Shown in pieces: positions 30,992 through 43,662 of a stretch of 43,662 nt of DNA. Both the position numbers and the translations under genes were made by a program. The stretch spans positions 112,325 through 155,986 of the forward strand of contig NW_003546265.1 of the NCBI RefSeq assembly GCF_000090795.2. Direction: 5' to 3'. Position 1 is the first letter of the stretch, and each line of letters begins with the position of its first letter. A model generated the notes under the pieces. It was not told the origin of the DNA. It worked only from the letters and a program-made list of their open reading frames with translations, and did not search any database. The stretch is from Amphimedon queenslandica. Taxonomy: Eukaryota > Porifera > Demospongiae > Haplosclerida > Niphatidae.

Positions 30992-33835
30992 TTAATTGAC
31001 GGTCACCATTGCCTTACCAACAGTGTAAAGGTCATACTGAGATTCTTTCCATTTATTTTCTCCTTTCATACTTTTCTTCAGTAGCCCGTTAGTCGAGAAA
31101 CCGACACAGCGATACGTCATGCGACAGGCTTTCGTTAGAATACTGGGATCTTTGTTAGCATTAGGTACATATAGTAGATCCCCATTGGGTGAGTCTCTAC
31201 CCTGAAATGATGATGATAAAAATTAATAATAATGATAATAGGTATCTTGCATTACTTTGTGACAGTAGAAAGTAGAGCTATCTGATAACATAAATTGGTG
31301 AGGATTTAGACCAGAAAGGATATCTCTCAGCCTAAGGTCTGATATCGTATTAGAAGTCCGATGCTCAGAGTATCTGTAATTACAAAATAATGCACGTATC
31401 ACTTTCGCCATACAAGGACACACTTTTCAATGCAGTTTTGATCAATTGACTGGTAGCCATCGCCACAGACACAGGAGAAAACAGCAGGACCTATTATTAG
31501 CATGCGTTACTATTTATATCACTCATACATGATGTCATCTACCTTTATATACACACTTTCTTGGTGCAAAGCAGTTATGGAGGCCAGCCTTGCACACGTC
31601 AATATTAGCAATGTGTAATCCACTTCCTTTGGCCCAAGGCTTTGAGGTTTGTAGTATAGCTACGTAGGGTCAGTGAGTAGGGGATTCTAGTACATTCTCT
31701 TTTCCTCTCTCTTTACTTACTCTTTATCTCTCCTTTGGTGTTGAATCCAACACAATCATCCATATAGTCACACACTTCCTTCATATGCTACATGAAAGCA
31801 AAAACAATTCACAATAAAAGTCTTCCATCTTTATTTATTCTCTTGTACTTCAAAACTGGTGTTCCTTTCAGTACGTAATGTACCAGGGGCTTCAACATCT
31901 ACACAGCAACAAACACAATATTAATATATTTGACATAGTCTGGTAGAAAGTAGTCTAACCTGGGTAAAACTTGAAAGTTTTGTGTCTGTAAAACTTAGCA
32001 ACAGGTATATTATGCGACTCTGCATAGAAGGTATACCTAACATGAAGAGAAGGAGAGAGAGAGAGAGAGGGAGAGAGAAAGAGAGGGCAAGAGGTGAGCC
32101 TAGCTATAGTGTACATGCTAAGTTTTTACTTCTCCCTTAAATCAGCTAATCTTTCTCTAAACTCATGTCCTCTTCTCGCAATAGATTCATCCAAGGCCTT
32201 AGATGTAATGGACTCATCACTGTAGCAGAGAAAGAGAAGGAGGGGGGATATTTCACAAAATTATTTTTAATATGAATCATACGCAGGGTTTCTTTCAACA
32301 TGGTAATTATAGGAATTATACTCCTTCCACCATAAAACAAACTTTCTTATACCTGTGAAAACAGTCACATTAAATGAACCTCTAAGTTATATATGCACAT
32401 GTAAGTGGTGTACAGCCATGTACCATTTCTTAGTTTTGTTTTGGGAGAGAATCCAATGCTTTCAGAAGTTGCAGAGATATCAGCATATTCCTCTTCAGGT
32501 ACATCACTAGGAGATCTCTTGATCACTTCCAGCTGTTGATGATAAAGTGAAAGCAACATATTCAAAACACTATAAACTATGCCTTACTGTGTTATGAAAA
32601 TTGGCTCTAAGGTCAGATTTTATCAAATTAGCAGCCATAGCTAGTTTTGTCCCCACTCCTGTCCCAATGTTAAACACTTCATGACCAAATGGTGGAGTAT
32701 ATTTAAGAGCAAGTAAAATCCCATCAACAACGTCCTCTATGTAAGTGAGGTCCCGCTTCAAGTAAAGATTAAGCGATATGTCTCTGGTTTTGCCATTAGC
32801 TATTGATTGAGTCATGGAGTGTATTATATTATCTGTATTGCTCCATGGTCCATATACTGTGAATAATCTAAGACCAACTGCTGATTTTAAGTGATACTCT
32901 TGTACATAGCCAGAAACTATTTCCTCCACACTTAACTGTGTGTGTGCGTGTGTATGTGTGCACAAATTAACAGTCAATACAAAAGTGTCTACTCATCTTT
33001 TACTTGTAAAAAAGTCCCTATCTCTCCTTTACTATTACATACAATCTGATGATCAATCTCTTACCATAAAAGTGGCCAGCATATCCCTCGGTCTAATGAA
33101 TGATCTAGTCGTTGATAATGGAGACTCACTATGAATTCCATAAACACCTGAAGTAGACATGTAGACTAGTCTCACGTCCTACATGATTTAAAAACAAGCA
33201 CTGTTGTAAGCAAACAGTTAAAATAAACAGTGATAATGTTTACTTTGTGTTTCACTAGTGCATCCAATAGAGATACCATTGATTTGAGGCTGCTTTCAGC
33301 TCCCATCAATGGATCTCTATTGTTATCATTGATAGACGAATGACCAGCACAATGTACTACTTCATTTATGTTAGGATAATGTTTAAATACATACTCTATT
33401 ACATGTGGATCTGACACACTGCCTTTAAGAACTATAATGCCTATAAATAGAAAGAAATTAAAAAATTAATAGAGACTAATTATATATTTTTAAAAGCATA
33501 GCTACCTATTCTTTTTAACTGGTCTGCCCTCATTAGCCTGATGCTATCATCACTCACTCCTCGACTTAGAAATGAGTCTAACACGACCACTTCGTATCTT
33601 AGACCTGCTAGCCTCCGAGATACATGATATCCTATAAATCCAGCCCCACCAGTGACAAGAACTAATGTAGAGGTGACGAAAAACAATTAATTTCATCCTT
33701 TTACGCTGACTCTACGCTCCCTGTCACTCCCTGTACTAGATCTAATTTAAACTGATACATACCTGTGTTACTGGAGCCCAAAGAACACAACAAGAGACCA
33801 AGAATGAGTCGAAAAATCAAGTAAAACTGTGACAT
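30992..33835 (-). CDS. Secreted epimerase-like SDR with EGF and Cys-rich modules
   Basis: Fifteen exons close in frame to 620 aa: 33763-33835, 33506-33661, 33244-33440, 33065-33178, 32588-32935, 32424-32532, 32283-32352, 32130-32219, 31960-32036, 31849-31898, 31721-31787, 31543-31659, 31424-31490, 31256-31373, 30992-31201. A signal peptide (LIFRLILGLLLCSLGSS) leads into an extended SDR like UDP-glucuronate 4-epimerase: VLVTGGAGFIG, HCAGHSS, STSGVYG, LRLFTVYGPW, RDLTYIEDVVDGI and a GFSPKTKL end. The YxxxK site appears replaced (RDMLATFMLSVEE). The C-terminal part has two related Cys modules (CDYMDDCVGFNTKGEIK; CRMTYRCVGFSTNGLLK) flanking one EGF-like domain (DVCKAGLHNCFAPRKC...CVCGDGY). A luminal or extracellular glycan-binding role is inferred. 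It is divergent to DOK-like gene 1. Confidence 0.8.
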
Positions 33836-34026
33836 TTTAACGAGCGTGGACAACTAATCTTGCTGCACATGTACAACTTAAATTAACTACCACTACAATG
33901 ATTATGAATTTATTACCTGTGACCTACGCCCACGCAGTGTTAAATCCACTCACACACTCTTGTTGTTATTGGGCGGATCTCATTTTTTGCAGAACTAGAA
34001 GAGAAAGAAGAGACTGCAGTGACATA
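33836..34026. promoter_or_regulatory. Divergent promoter region (SDR-EGF / DOK-like 1)
   Basis: These 191 bp lie between opposite ATGs and contain a GC-box-like CTACGCCCACGC near 33926. Assigned by position. Confidence 0.4.
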
Positions 34027-35821
34027 ATGTCTTCTCAGCAGTCAATACTAGAAGGACAACCGTTTCTCTATGACTATGCAAGGATGAAGTTTAAAATGGA
34101 GACAACCATGAGGCCAGTGAACTGTCCTCAAGTCACATGGAAGGTATGATGAAGGCAGTAACCTACTAGACTACTAGCTAACAATTGGCTTTTTTAGGAC
34201 TCCAAGAAGCAGTGGGTTGTATTGTGTGGGCACATTGCACCTCACCACTGTTATCTCACATATTGTGCTCAAGAGGATATCTGGCTCGTAAATAAGAACA
34301 GGTCAACTCTCCCAAGAATAAAGCTTGACAACTTCCTTCTCTTCACACGTCAGATGAAGATTGACATAGTGTTTGGATATTTCTCGATTGTGCTGGAGTT
34401 TGACTCACAATCAAAGCTCAAACAGTGGCTGGATGCTTTTGCAACCATCAGAAGTATGATCTAAGTATGTGTGTATCTAATGCTTTCATGTGTTTGCATG
34501 CAGGTCGAGTCTATGTTGAGCTGATTCGCTGTCCCGAGTATCCAGAGATTGAAAAAGAATACGTGCTTCATCTATGTCCTGACAAAATTATATTTTACAG
34601 TGCCAAGAGCAAAGACATGAAAGGAGTAGTTGAATTTCAGTGGCCAGTCACTGTTATTAAAAGAGCCAAGTATCACAACTTTGTGGGGAAATTGGAGATA
34701 GAAATTGGAAGGTAAGTCAAATCGATGCATGTTTTTGTTTAATGCATAACGTACTGTAATCCTTCAGATCAGCAGAGACTGGAAATGGTCAATACTTTTT
34801 CATCGGTTTTGGAGTTAAAAAAGTGTTCAAGGACATTAGAGGCAAAATAGAAGAAGCAAGAAAGTCAGGGTCCTTAAGAAAACCGACAGAGAACCTGGCA
34901 GAAACGAAACAGGAAGCTGGTCATACTATGATTATATCTGACCCAGTCCTGGTTTCTCCTCCACCAGTTCTTCCAGAAACAAGACAAGAAGCTGGTCATA
35001 CTATGATTATATCTGACCCAGTCCTGGTTTCTCCTCCTCCAGTCCTTCCATACAGAGGTAAATCAGCTACTATGAGTGTTGTAGAGGGAAATGACAGAAG
35101 CAATGCAGCAGTAATGCAGCCTAGCCTAGAAAGGCCTCCACAACCAGTACCACGAAGAAGCACTATTAATAGGTTTCCTTCATCATCTACTGGTGCATCT
35201 ATTGAAAGATTTCCTTCATCATCTACTGGTGTGTCTATTGAAAGATTTCCTTCATCACTTACTGGTGTATCTGATTATGAAAATGAGCAGCCACCTCCAT
35301 TGCCTCCTCGCATGGAAATTGAAGATTTTGGTGAAGTTGATCTTGTTTCTTATCACACAATTGGTGAAGACTTATTTGCAGATGTCAATGAGATCTCTTA
35401 CGACGTCCCAAACCCCACGCCTCCACCCATCCCTGCTCGTTCAACAATGCCCCATCATTCAACGATACCTCATCACTCTTCAGAGTCCTCCATTGGAGAA
35501 GTTGCTCCTCCTATTCCGCGTCGCTCTACTCTCCCACGTTCCAGTTCAGCATCAAATATTCCACCACCTCAGCCCACTGGAGCAGCAGCAGAGCCAGTTA
35601 TATTAAGCCAACAGCCATGGAGATTACCAATGGATGATCCCCGCTATCAGCCATTGGTTATATTTCAATCAAGTAGCAACGAAGGAATTAACAATTTCAT
35701 GGGAGCTGGTACTATGCCTAGACTCTCAGAAGGTACTCTGCCTGGACTTCCAGAAGAAGCCTATGATTATCCTACTCCTCACCCACATCCACCAGCTTAC
35801 CCTCCTCCTTCATACCAATGA
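34027..35821 (+). CDS. DOK-like adaptor 1 (PH domain + IRS-type PTB + proline/tyrosine tail)
   Basis: Four exons (34027-34143, 34198-34453, 34504-34711, 34768-35821) encode 544 aa. Residues ~35-125 form a PH-like domain ending in SKLKQWLDAF. Residues ~126-230 form an IRS-type PTB domain (VYVELIRC, HLCPDKIIFYS, VTVIKRAKYHNFVGKLEIEIG, YFFIGFG). The tail holds a 23-25-residue tandem repeat (QEAGHTMIISDPVLVSPPP twice), an RFPSSSTG repeat (three copies), Pro-rich SH3-ligand stretches (PPPLPPR, PPPIPAR) and candidate phosphotyrosine sites (SDYENE, SYDVPNP, YDYPTP). By family knowledge this is a membrane-proximal tyrosine-kinase substrate that recruits SH2 and SH3 proteins. It is paralogous to the gene at 37055. 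Confidence 0.85.
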
Positions 35822-36013
35822 GACAATATGTACCTTATACAGCTATATATATTTATTTATTATTGATTTACAATGCATACACACAAATAGTCTATTGTAA
35901 TTTAGTTCTATGCACACACAGAGAAAACAACTATTTTTTAATTATTTAAAATAATTATAAGCAGCTTCTGAAAGTTATAGGGGAAAATTATTTTATGTCA
36001 AAACATAACTGCA
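35822..36013. other. Convergent intergenic spacer
   Basis: These 192 AT-rich bases lie between the stops of DOK-like 1 and the thiazole kinase. A TATATATATTTATTTATTATTG tract follows the DOK stop. Nothing else is seen. Confidence 0.5.
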
Positions 36014-36888
36014 TTAATCGCTCACATCATCAACTTTGACAAGTTGAACAAAATCTTCAACTGTCATGTTAGCAAGAGCGTCATGAAAGTTGACTTTGAA
36101 TGAAGCAGGACCTTTAGTACTACTCTCCTTAACTGCAACTTCTGCCGCAGATCCAAAGAAGGAGAGAGCAGCAACAGTAGCCATTAGCTTATCCTCCTTA
36201 TTAGCACCCACAAAACAAGAAATGGCTGTTGTAGCAGAGCATCCAGTCCCTGTCAACTGGGCTAAGTACTTGTGGCCGTTTCTAATAGCAAATGCACTTT
36301 TACCATCAGATACATAGTCAACTGGACCAGTTATTGCAACAATAGTCCCCAGTTTGTTTGCAAGTGCCTGCATGTGTTACCATAAAATCATAAGGATATC
36401 GCAAATCATATAATTTATACCTTAGCTACTTTCGCTGGTTCTTCAGGCCCTCCAACAGAATCCACGCCTTTAACTTGACCTCCTTTATCTGCCAATAGTC
36501 CAATCTCTCCTCCATTGCCACGTATGACTGATATATCCAGCTCCTTGATGAGGTTTGCTGCAGTTTCTGTCCTATAAGGGGTAGCCCCATTACCAACGGG
36601 ATCAAATACAATCGGAACACCCAGAGAGTTTGCCTTCTTGCCTGCAGCGAGCATTGAAGCTACCCAGTTTGGTTCCAGAGTCCCCATGTTAATGTTCAGG
36701 CAAGATGCCAGTTTTACCATATCAGTCACTTCTTCCAGGGAATGAGCCATCACAGGGCTACCTCCAACGTGAAGGGTAACATTTGCAGTCAATTCCATCA
36801 CAACAAAGTTTGTGATATGATGAACAAGAGGATTTCCAGAGCGTACGGACTGTAGTTTCTCTCCCAACTTTTGGGCAAGGGCAGCCAT
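36014..36888 (-). CDS. THIM: Hydroxyethylthiazole kinase (ThiM-type)
   Basis: This enzyme phosphorylates 4-methyl-5-(2-hydroxyethyl)thiazole in thiamine salvage. Two exons (36421-36888 and 36014-36367) are joined by a 53-bp intron at phase 0 and give 273 aa, normal for the family. The ribokinase-fold signatures are clear: NPLVHHITNFVV and GGSPVMAHS near the N-terminus, NINMGTLEP, VFDPVGNGATPYR, RGNGGEIGLL and the anion-hole/catalytic GTGCSATTAISCFV with its Cys. The spliceosomal intron argues that it is a resident nuclear gene and not bacterial contamination. Vertebrates lack this enzyme. It sits between two DOK-like genes on the opposite strand, and its ATG is 166 bp from that of the second. 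Confidence 0.93.
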
Positions 36889-37054
36889 GATTGCTCAAAA
36901 AAGGAAGGAGGGGCTGGTATGGAAAGAGGCGTGGTAGAGTTTGCTTAATTAATTTATTGACTATTCATAGTCAATGAATATTGAATGACTGTTAGCAAAA
37001 TAAAGGGTGTAGAGACTAAGCTACACTGCTCAGTGTAAATTGTACTTCCTAGTA
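36889..37054. promoter_or_regulatory. Divergent promoter region (THIM / DOK-like 2)
   Basis: These 166 bp lie between opposite start codons, with a GAGGCGTGG GC-box-like word near 36926. No thiamine (THI) riboswitch-like structure was noticed. Assigned by position. Confidence 0.4.
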
Positions 37055-38697
37055 ATGTCAGAAACAACCACTCTGTCCGAATATGTATCACTCAAAGTGG
37101 TTCCTCGAGGAGTACAAGCAACTGAGGTAAGTAGAAAAGCAGACTAGCACAGCCCAGCCTAGCCTAGACCTGCAATTCACATTTGACTAGTGTTTTCATT
37201 CACAGCCCTACAGATATCATTGGGTTGTACTAACAGTACCCGTAGTGCCACATCATTCCACCATTAGCTACTGGTCATCAAAGGAGGCTTGGCTGAACCG
37301 CAGATCTCCCCAGGAGCAAGGCATACAGTCAATATCCCTGGAGTCATTTAAGCTTCAGAGATCTTCTGAAGTTGGGGACATGGAGGTCATTGAAGTCATC
37401 CTAAACAAAGCTACGCTACTCATGATGTTTGAAAGTACCGAAAAGTGTCATGAATGGGACAAAGTTCTGCAGAAGATATCAAGTAAGTACTGAGATGGCC
37501 TCTTTCCAAATATTATGCTTGTTTTGCCATTATCATTTACAGGTAGGGTATACACAGAAATTGTACGTTCGAAAAACCATCCAAACAGAGAGAAGCAATA
37601 CATCATAGAGATATCTCCAAGTGTTGTCATGTTCTATGAGCCACATAAAGCTAATAGCAGCAGCAAGCCAGACTTTACCTGGAAGATAGAGCATATAAAG
37701 AGAGCAAAGTATGACATTAACGTGGGCAAAACTGAAGTGGAGATCAGCAAGTAAGAAATGATATTACAAATACTGCATTCACATCATACCATTAATACAC
37801 ATTGCATGCATCATTAACTACATAGTAGCATAGTATAGTCTCTTGTTAATATCTAAAAGGCCAAAGCATGTACAATTTGCATACTATTTATGAGTAATAA
37901 AAGCAATTATACTGTAACTTGACACACACAGATTGTTATTTCATGCATAACTCTATATTAGTAGCAATATGTACTATACTCGATTGGTTACATACTTCTC
38001 TTTTATCTTGACCAGGTCTGGTCGCAGCGGCGACGGAGACAAATACATGTTGATAGGACCGAAAATGAAAGAATTATACTTTGAGCTGAAGGAGAGGTTC
38101 AATAGAATCTGTGGAGATCCAACGGGACCTCACGAGGCCCTGCCCATTAAGAAATCCTCAAATCCAACCATTGGATCGCCAAAAACCCAACATAGATCAG
38201 TACGATCACTAAGCATACCTTGCGTACCTGCAAGGCAGCCAATTGATATGGAACCACCACCTTTACCTCCTCGCCCTATCGTGTTGTCTCGTACTCCAGT
38301 TACACGAAGAAGCTCTCAGCCTGTATCATCACCATCACCATCATCATCACCGTTGCCAGAGAGAAAAGGACCACCATTGCCTCCACGTTCCAGTGCCAAT
38401 CTTTCTTCTCCTCTTCCTTCGCTGGATGATGTGGACGAGATATACGACTTTGAAGCTATTCCACAACTGATGGTCATCAGCTCTCAAGTTAGAGAAGAAC
38501 AACCTCCTCCTCTTCCCCCACCAAGATCACCAAACATGGCTACAAAAGTAAGACCACAAAGCACTTCTCCTCGATTGCTACCAAGACATGAAGGACTTGT
38601 GTACGACGAAGCAAGAGATATCATGCTTCCCAGGAGCAACAGCAACAGAGCACAAAATCCATTGGATGATGACGAAGAAGATCATTATTACATATGA
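37055..38697 (+). CDS. DOK-like adaptor 2 (PH-like + IRS-type PTB + proline/tyrosine tail)
   Basis: Four exons (37055-37126, 37206-37482, 37543-37750, 38016-38697) encode 412 aa. A PH-like domain (YHWVVLTVP to CHEWDKVLQ) is followed by an IRS-type PTB (VYTEIVRS, YIIEISPSVVMFYE, IEHIKRAKYDINVGKTEVEIS, DKYMLIGP). The tail has Pro-rich SH3-ligand motifs (PPPLPPRP, GPPLPPR, PPPLPPPR) and candidate tyrosines (DEIYDFEA, LVYDEARD). Introns 2 and 3 have the same phases (1 and 2) and bracket a 208-bp exon exactly as in DOK-like 1, so the two genes arose by duplication. It lacks the tail repeats of gene 1, so binding partners probably differ. Confidence 0.83.
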
Positions 38698-39047
38698 CAA
38701 TCTTTTAGTTGGTACCATTTTAGTTCATAGCTGCAATGACATGCAATGTACAAAGCTCATAAGTTATTGAAGTATTATAATTTTAGCACTGTAGTCACCA
38801 GTACTGATTCAAGTTAGTATTCATTTCACGAAGAATTCCACACATTTCCTACATTTAGCAGCTGGGGCATAATGTAGCACAGGGCACACACAAACAATTT
38901 TAAGGCAATGCAAATAAAAATTGAAAAGTCAAAAGCTGCTAAGGACTAGCATATAAAAATCTAAAAGAACTACTACTACTACTACTGAAATACAAGGTTC
39001 TAGGACTGTCACTACAATTAATAATCACAGAGCAGAGGTGACCCAGT
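38698..39047. other. Convergent intergenic spacer
   Basis: This spacer lies between the stops of DOK-like 2 and GPI. It contains a short (CTA)n run at about 38971-38986 and nothing else recognisable. Confidence 0.5.
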
Positions 39048-42979
<3,932 letters not shown>

Positions 42980-43217
42980 TGTTGCTGCTTTTCACAAATT
43001 CACAACCAGCCCTGATTCATTAAATGTAGGCGTGGCTCATAATTTGCGTAAATCATGACGTCATACAGACACACGTGCTGTCACGTGTGTCTCGTAAATC
43101 AATACAAAAAATATAAAAAGGCAAGCAGCATTATTTGCATGTAGCATGATGAGTTTTGGAAAAAGAATTGACAGCCTAAGAAGCTAAAAAAACAAAAATA
43201 TAATGAGCAACATAAAT
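42980..43217 (-). promoter_or_regulatory. GPI upstream region with CRE and paired E-boxes
   Basis: About 77-110 bp upstream of the GPI ATG lies a perfect CRE (TGACGTCA, 43056-43063). Next come two perfect CACGTG E-boxes (43072-43077 and 43082-43087) in the palindrome ACACGTG-CTGT-CACGTGT. A GGCGTGGC box lies at about 43029-43036. CACGTG sites bind bHLH-ZIP or HIF-like factors in animals; which factor acts here is unknown. Confidence 0.6.
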
Positions 43218-43662
43218 CTACAAAGACAATTCACCTTTAGTCAAGCTAAAATTATCAAATTCAGCTGCAAAATAACCAGAAGTACCAAAGCCCACAAAAC
43301 CTTTACCATTCCCAACAGACACATTACTGGACAATGCAGTGCCATTAACTGACACAGTGGCTGAGCTGCCCTGCATTGATTGAATGAGCATATATACATG
43401 CATACATATTATACTGCAATCACTAATGAATAATAAACTCACATTAACATCCATACTCAGTGTATACACAGTATCAGGTTTAGCAGAGAAACTACCACTA
43501 GCAACTTTCTTATCACCAGCTATAGAACATGATGCATAATTGATGTGAACATAATTGTCTCATACCAAGATTAGAAGATATGGTCCATGTTCCTGATGTG
43601 TCAATCCAGAAGAAAACTCCACTAGCTTTACTAGTACTGCAGCCTCCAGCACTTATTCTTGC
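43218..43662 (-). CDS. GALC: Galactocerebrosidase-like, 3' end (partial)
   Basis: This is the C-terminal lectin-like domain of a glycoside hydrolase family 59 galactosylceramidase, a lysosomal enzyme. Exons 43566-43662 (running off the edge), 43443-43519 and 43218-43370 read ARISAGGCSTSKASGVFFWI, then DTVYTLSMDVN, then SSATVSVNGTAL and GKGFVGFGTSGYFAAEFDNF. The last motif is the family's C-terminal signature (GxxxIGTSxxxxAxFDNF). The stop is at 43218-43220 if the last exon is read through. An alternative splice (AAAG/gtgaat to the acceptor near 43186) would end two codons later. The catalytic domain is outside the window. Confidence 0.75.

Overview
This is a eukaryotic, almost certainly animal, genomic window. 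The genes are split by many short GT-AG introns (mostly 45-120 bp), the sequence is AT-rich, and genes lie on both strands with intergenic gaps of only 70-500 bp. The gene set is metazoan: Death and MATH/TRAF adaptors, a DOK-like PH/IRS-PTB adaptor pair, HGSNAT, GALC and DNA polymerase beta. Compact genes, very frequent TACATG hexamer tracts and the adaptor repertoire suggest a demosponge such as Amphimedon. That assignment is an inference and no database was consulted. Gene models were built by hand from splice sites, reading phase and protein-family matches. Most close exactly in frame with family-typical lengths (HGSNAT 727 aa, POLB 338 aa, GPI 555 aa, hydroxyethylthiazole kinase 273 aa).

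Left part (1-9.7 kb): the 3' end of a lysosomal alpha-mannosidase (+). Next comes an 11-exon gene (-) for a roughly 1051-aa protein with an N-terminal Death domain, an unrecognised helical region, coiled coils and two C-terminal MATH domains. Diverging from it is HGSNAT (+, 18 exons), with a possible in-frame cassette exon and two introns carrying a dispersed repeat.

Middle (9.7-16 kb): two intronless, tandemly duplicated SAM-dependent methyltransferases with copied TATA promoters. They are followed by a head-to-head pair of type II membrane proteins that join a degenerate extended-SDR domain to a DxD glycosyltransferase-like domain. This pair forms a large near-perfect palindrome with about 1-kb arms, and the two start codons are only 70 bp apart.

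Right-middle (16-31 kb): an 18-exon gene (-) for a 2019-aa coiled-coil protein that I do not recognise. Its introns hold a 106-bp x5 tandem array and an intact hAT-type MITE with an 8-bp target-site duplication. DNA polymerase beta (+) diverges from it.

Right (31-43.7 kb): a secreted epimerase-like SDR fused to EGF and Cys-rich modules (-); two DOK-like adaptors (+) with a hydroxyethylthiazole kinase gene (-) between them; glucose-6-phosphate isomerase (-, 22 exons) with a CRE and paired E-boxes upstream; and the 3' end of galactocerebrosidase (-), cut by the window edge.

Themes: three lysosomal glycan-degradation genes occur in one window. Several nucleotide-sugar or glycan-related SDR proteins look catalytically degenerate. 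An intron-restricted dispersed repeat family appears at five sites. The most novel candidates are the Death-coiled-coil-MATH-MATH adaptor and the palindromic SDR-glycosyltransferase pair.
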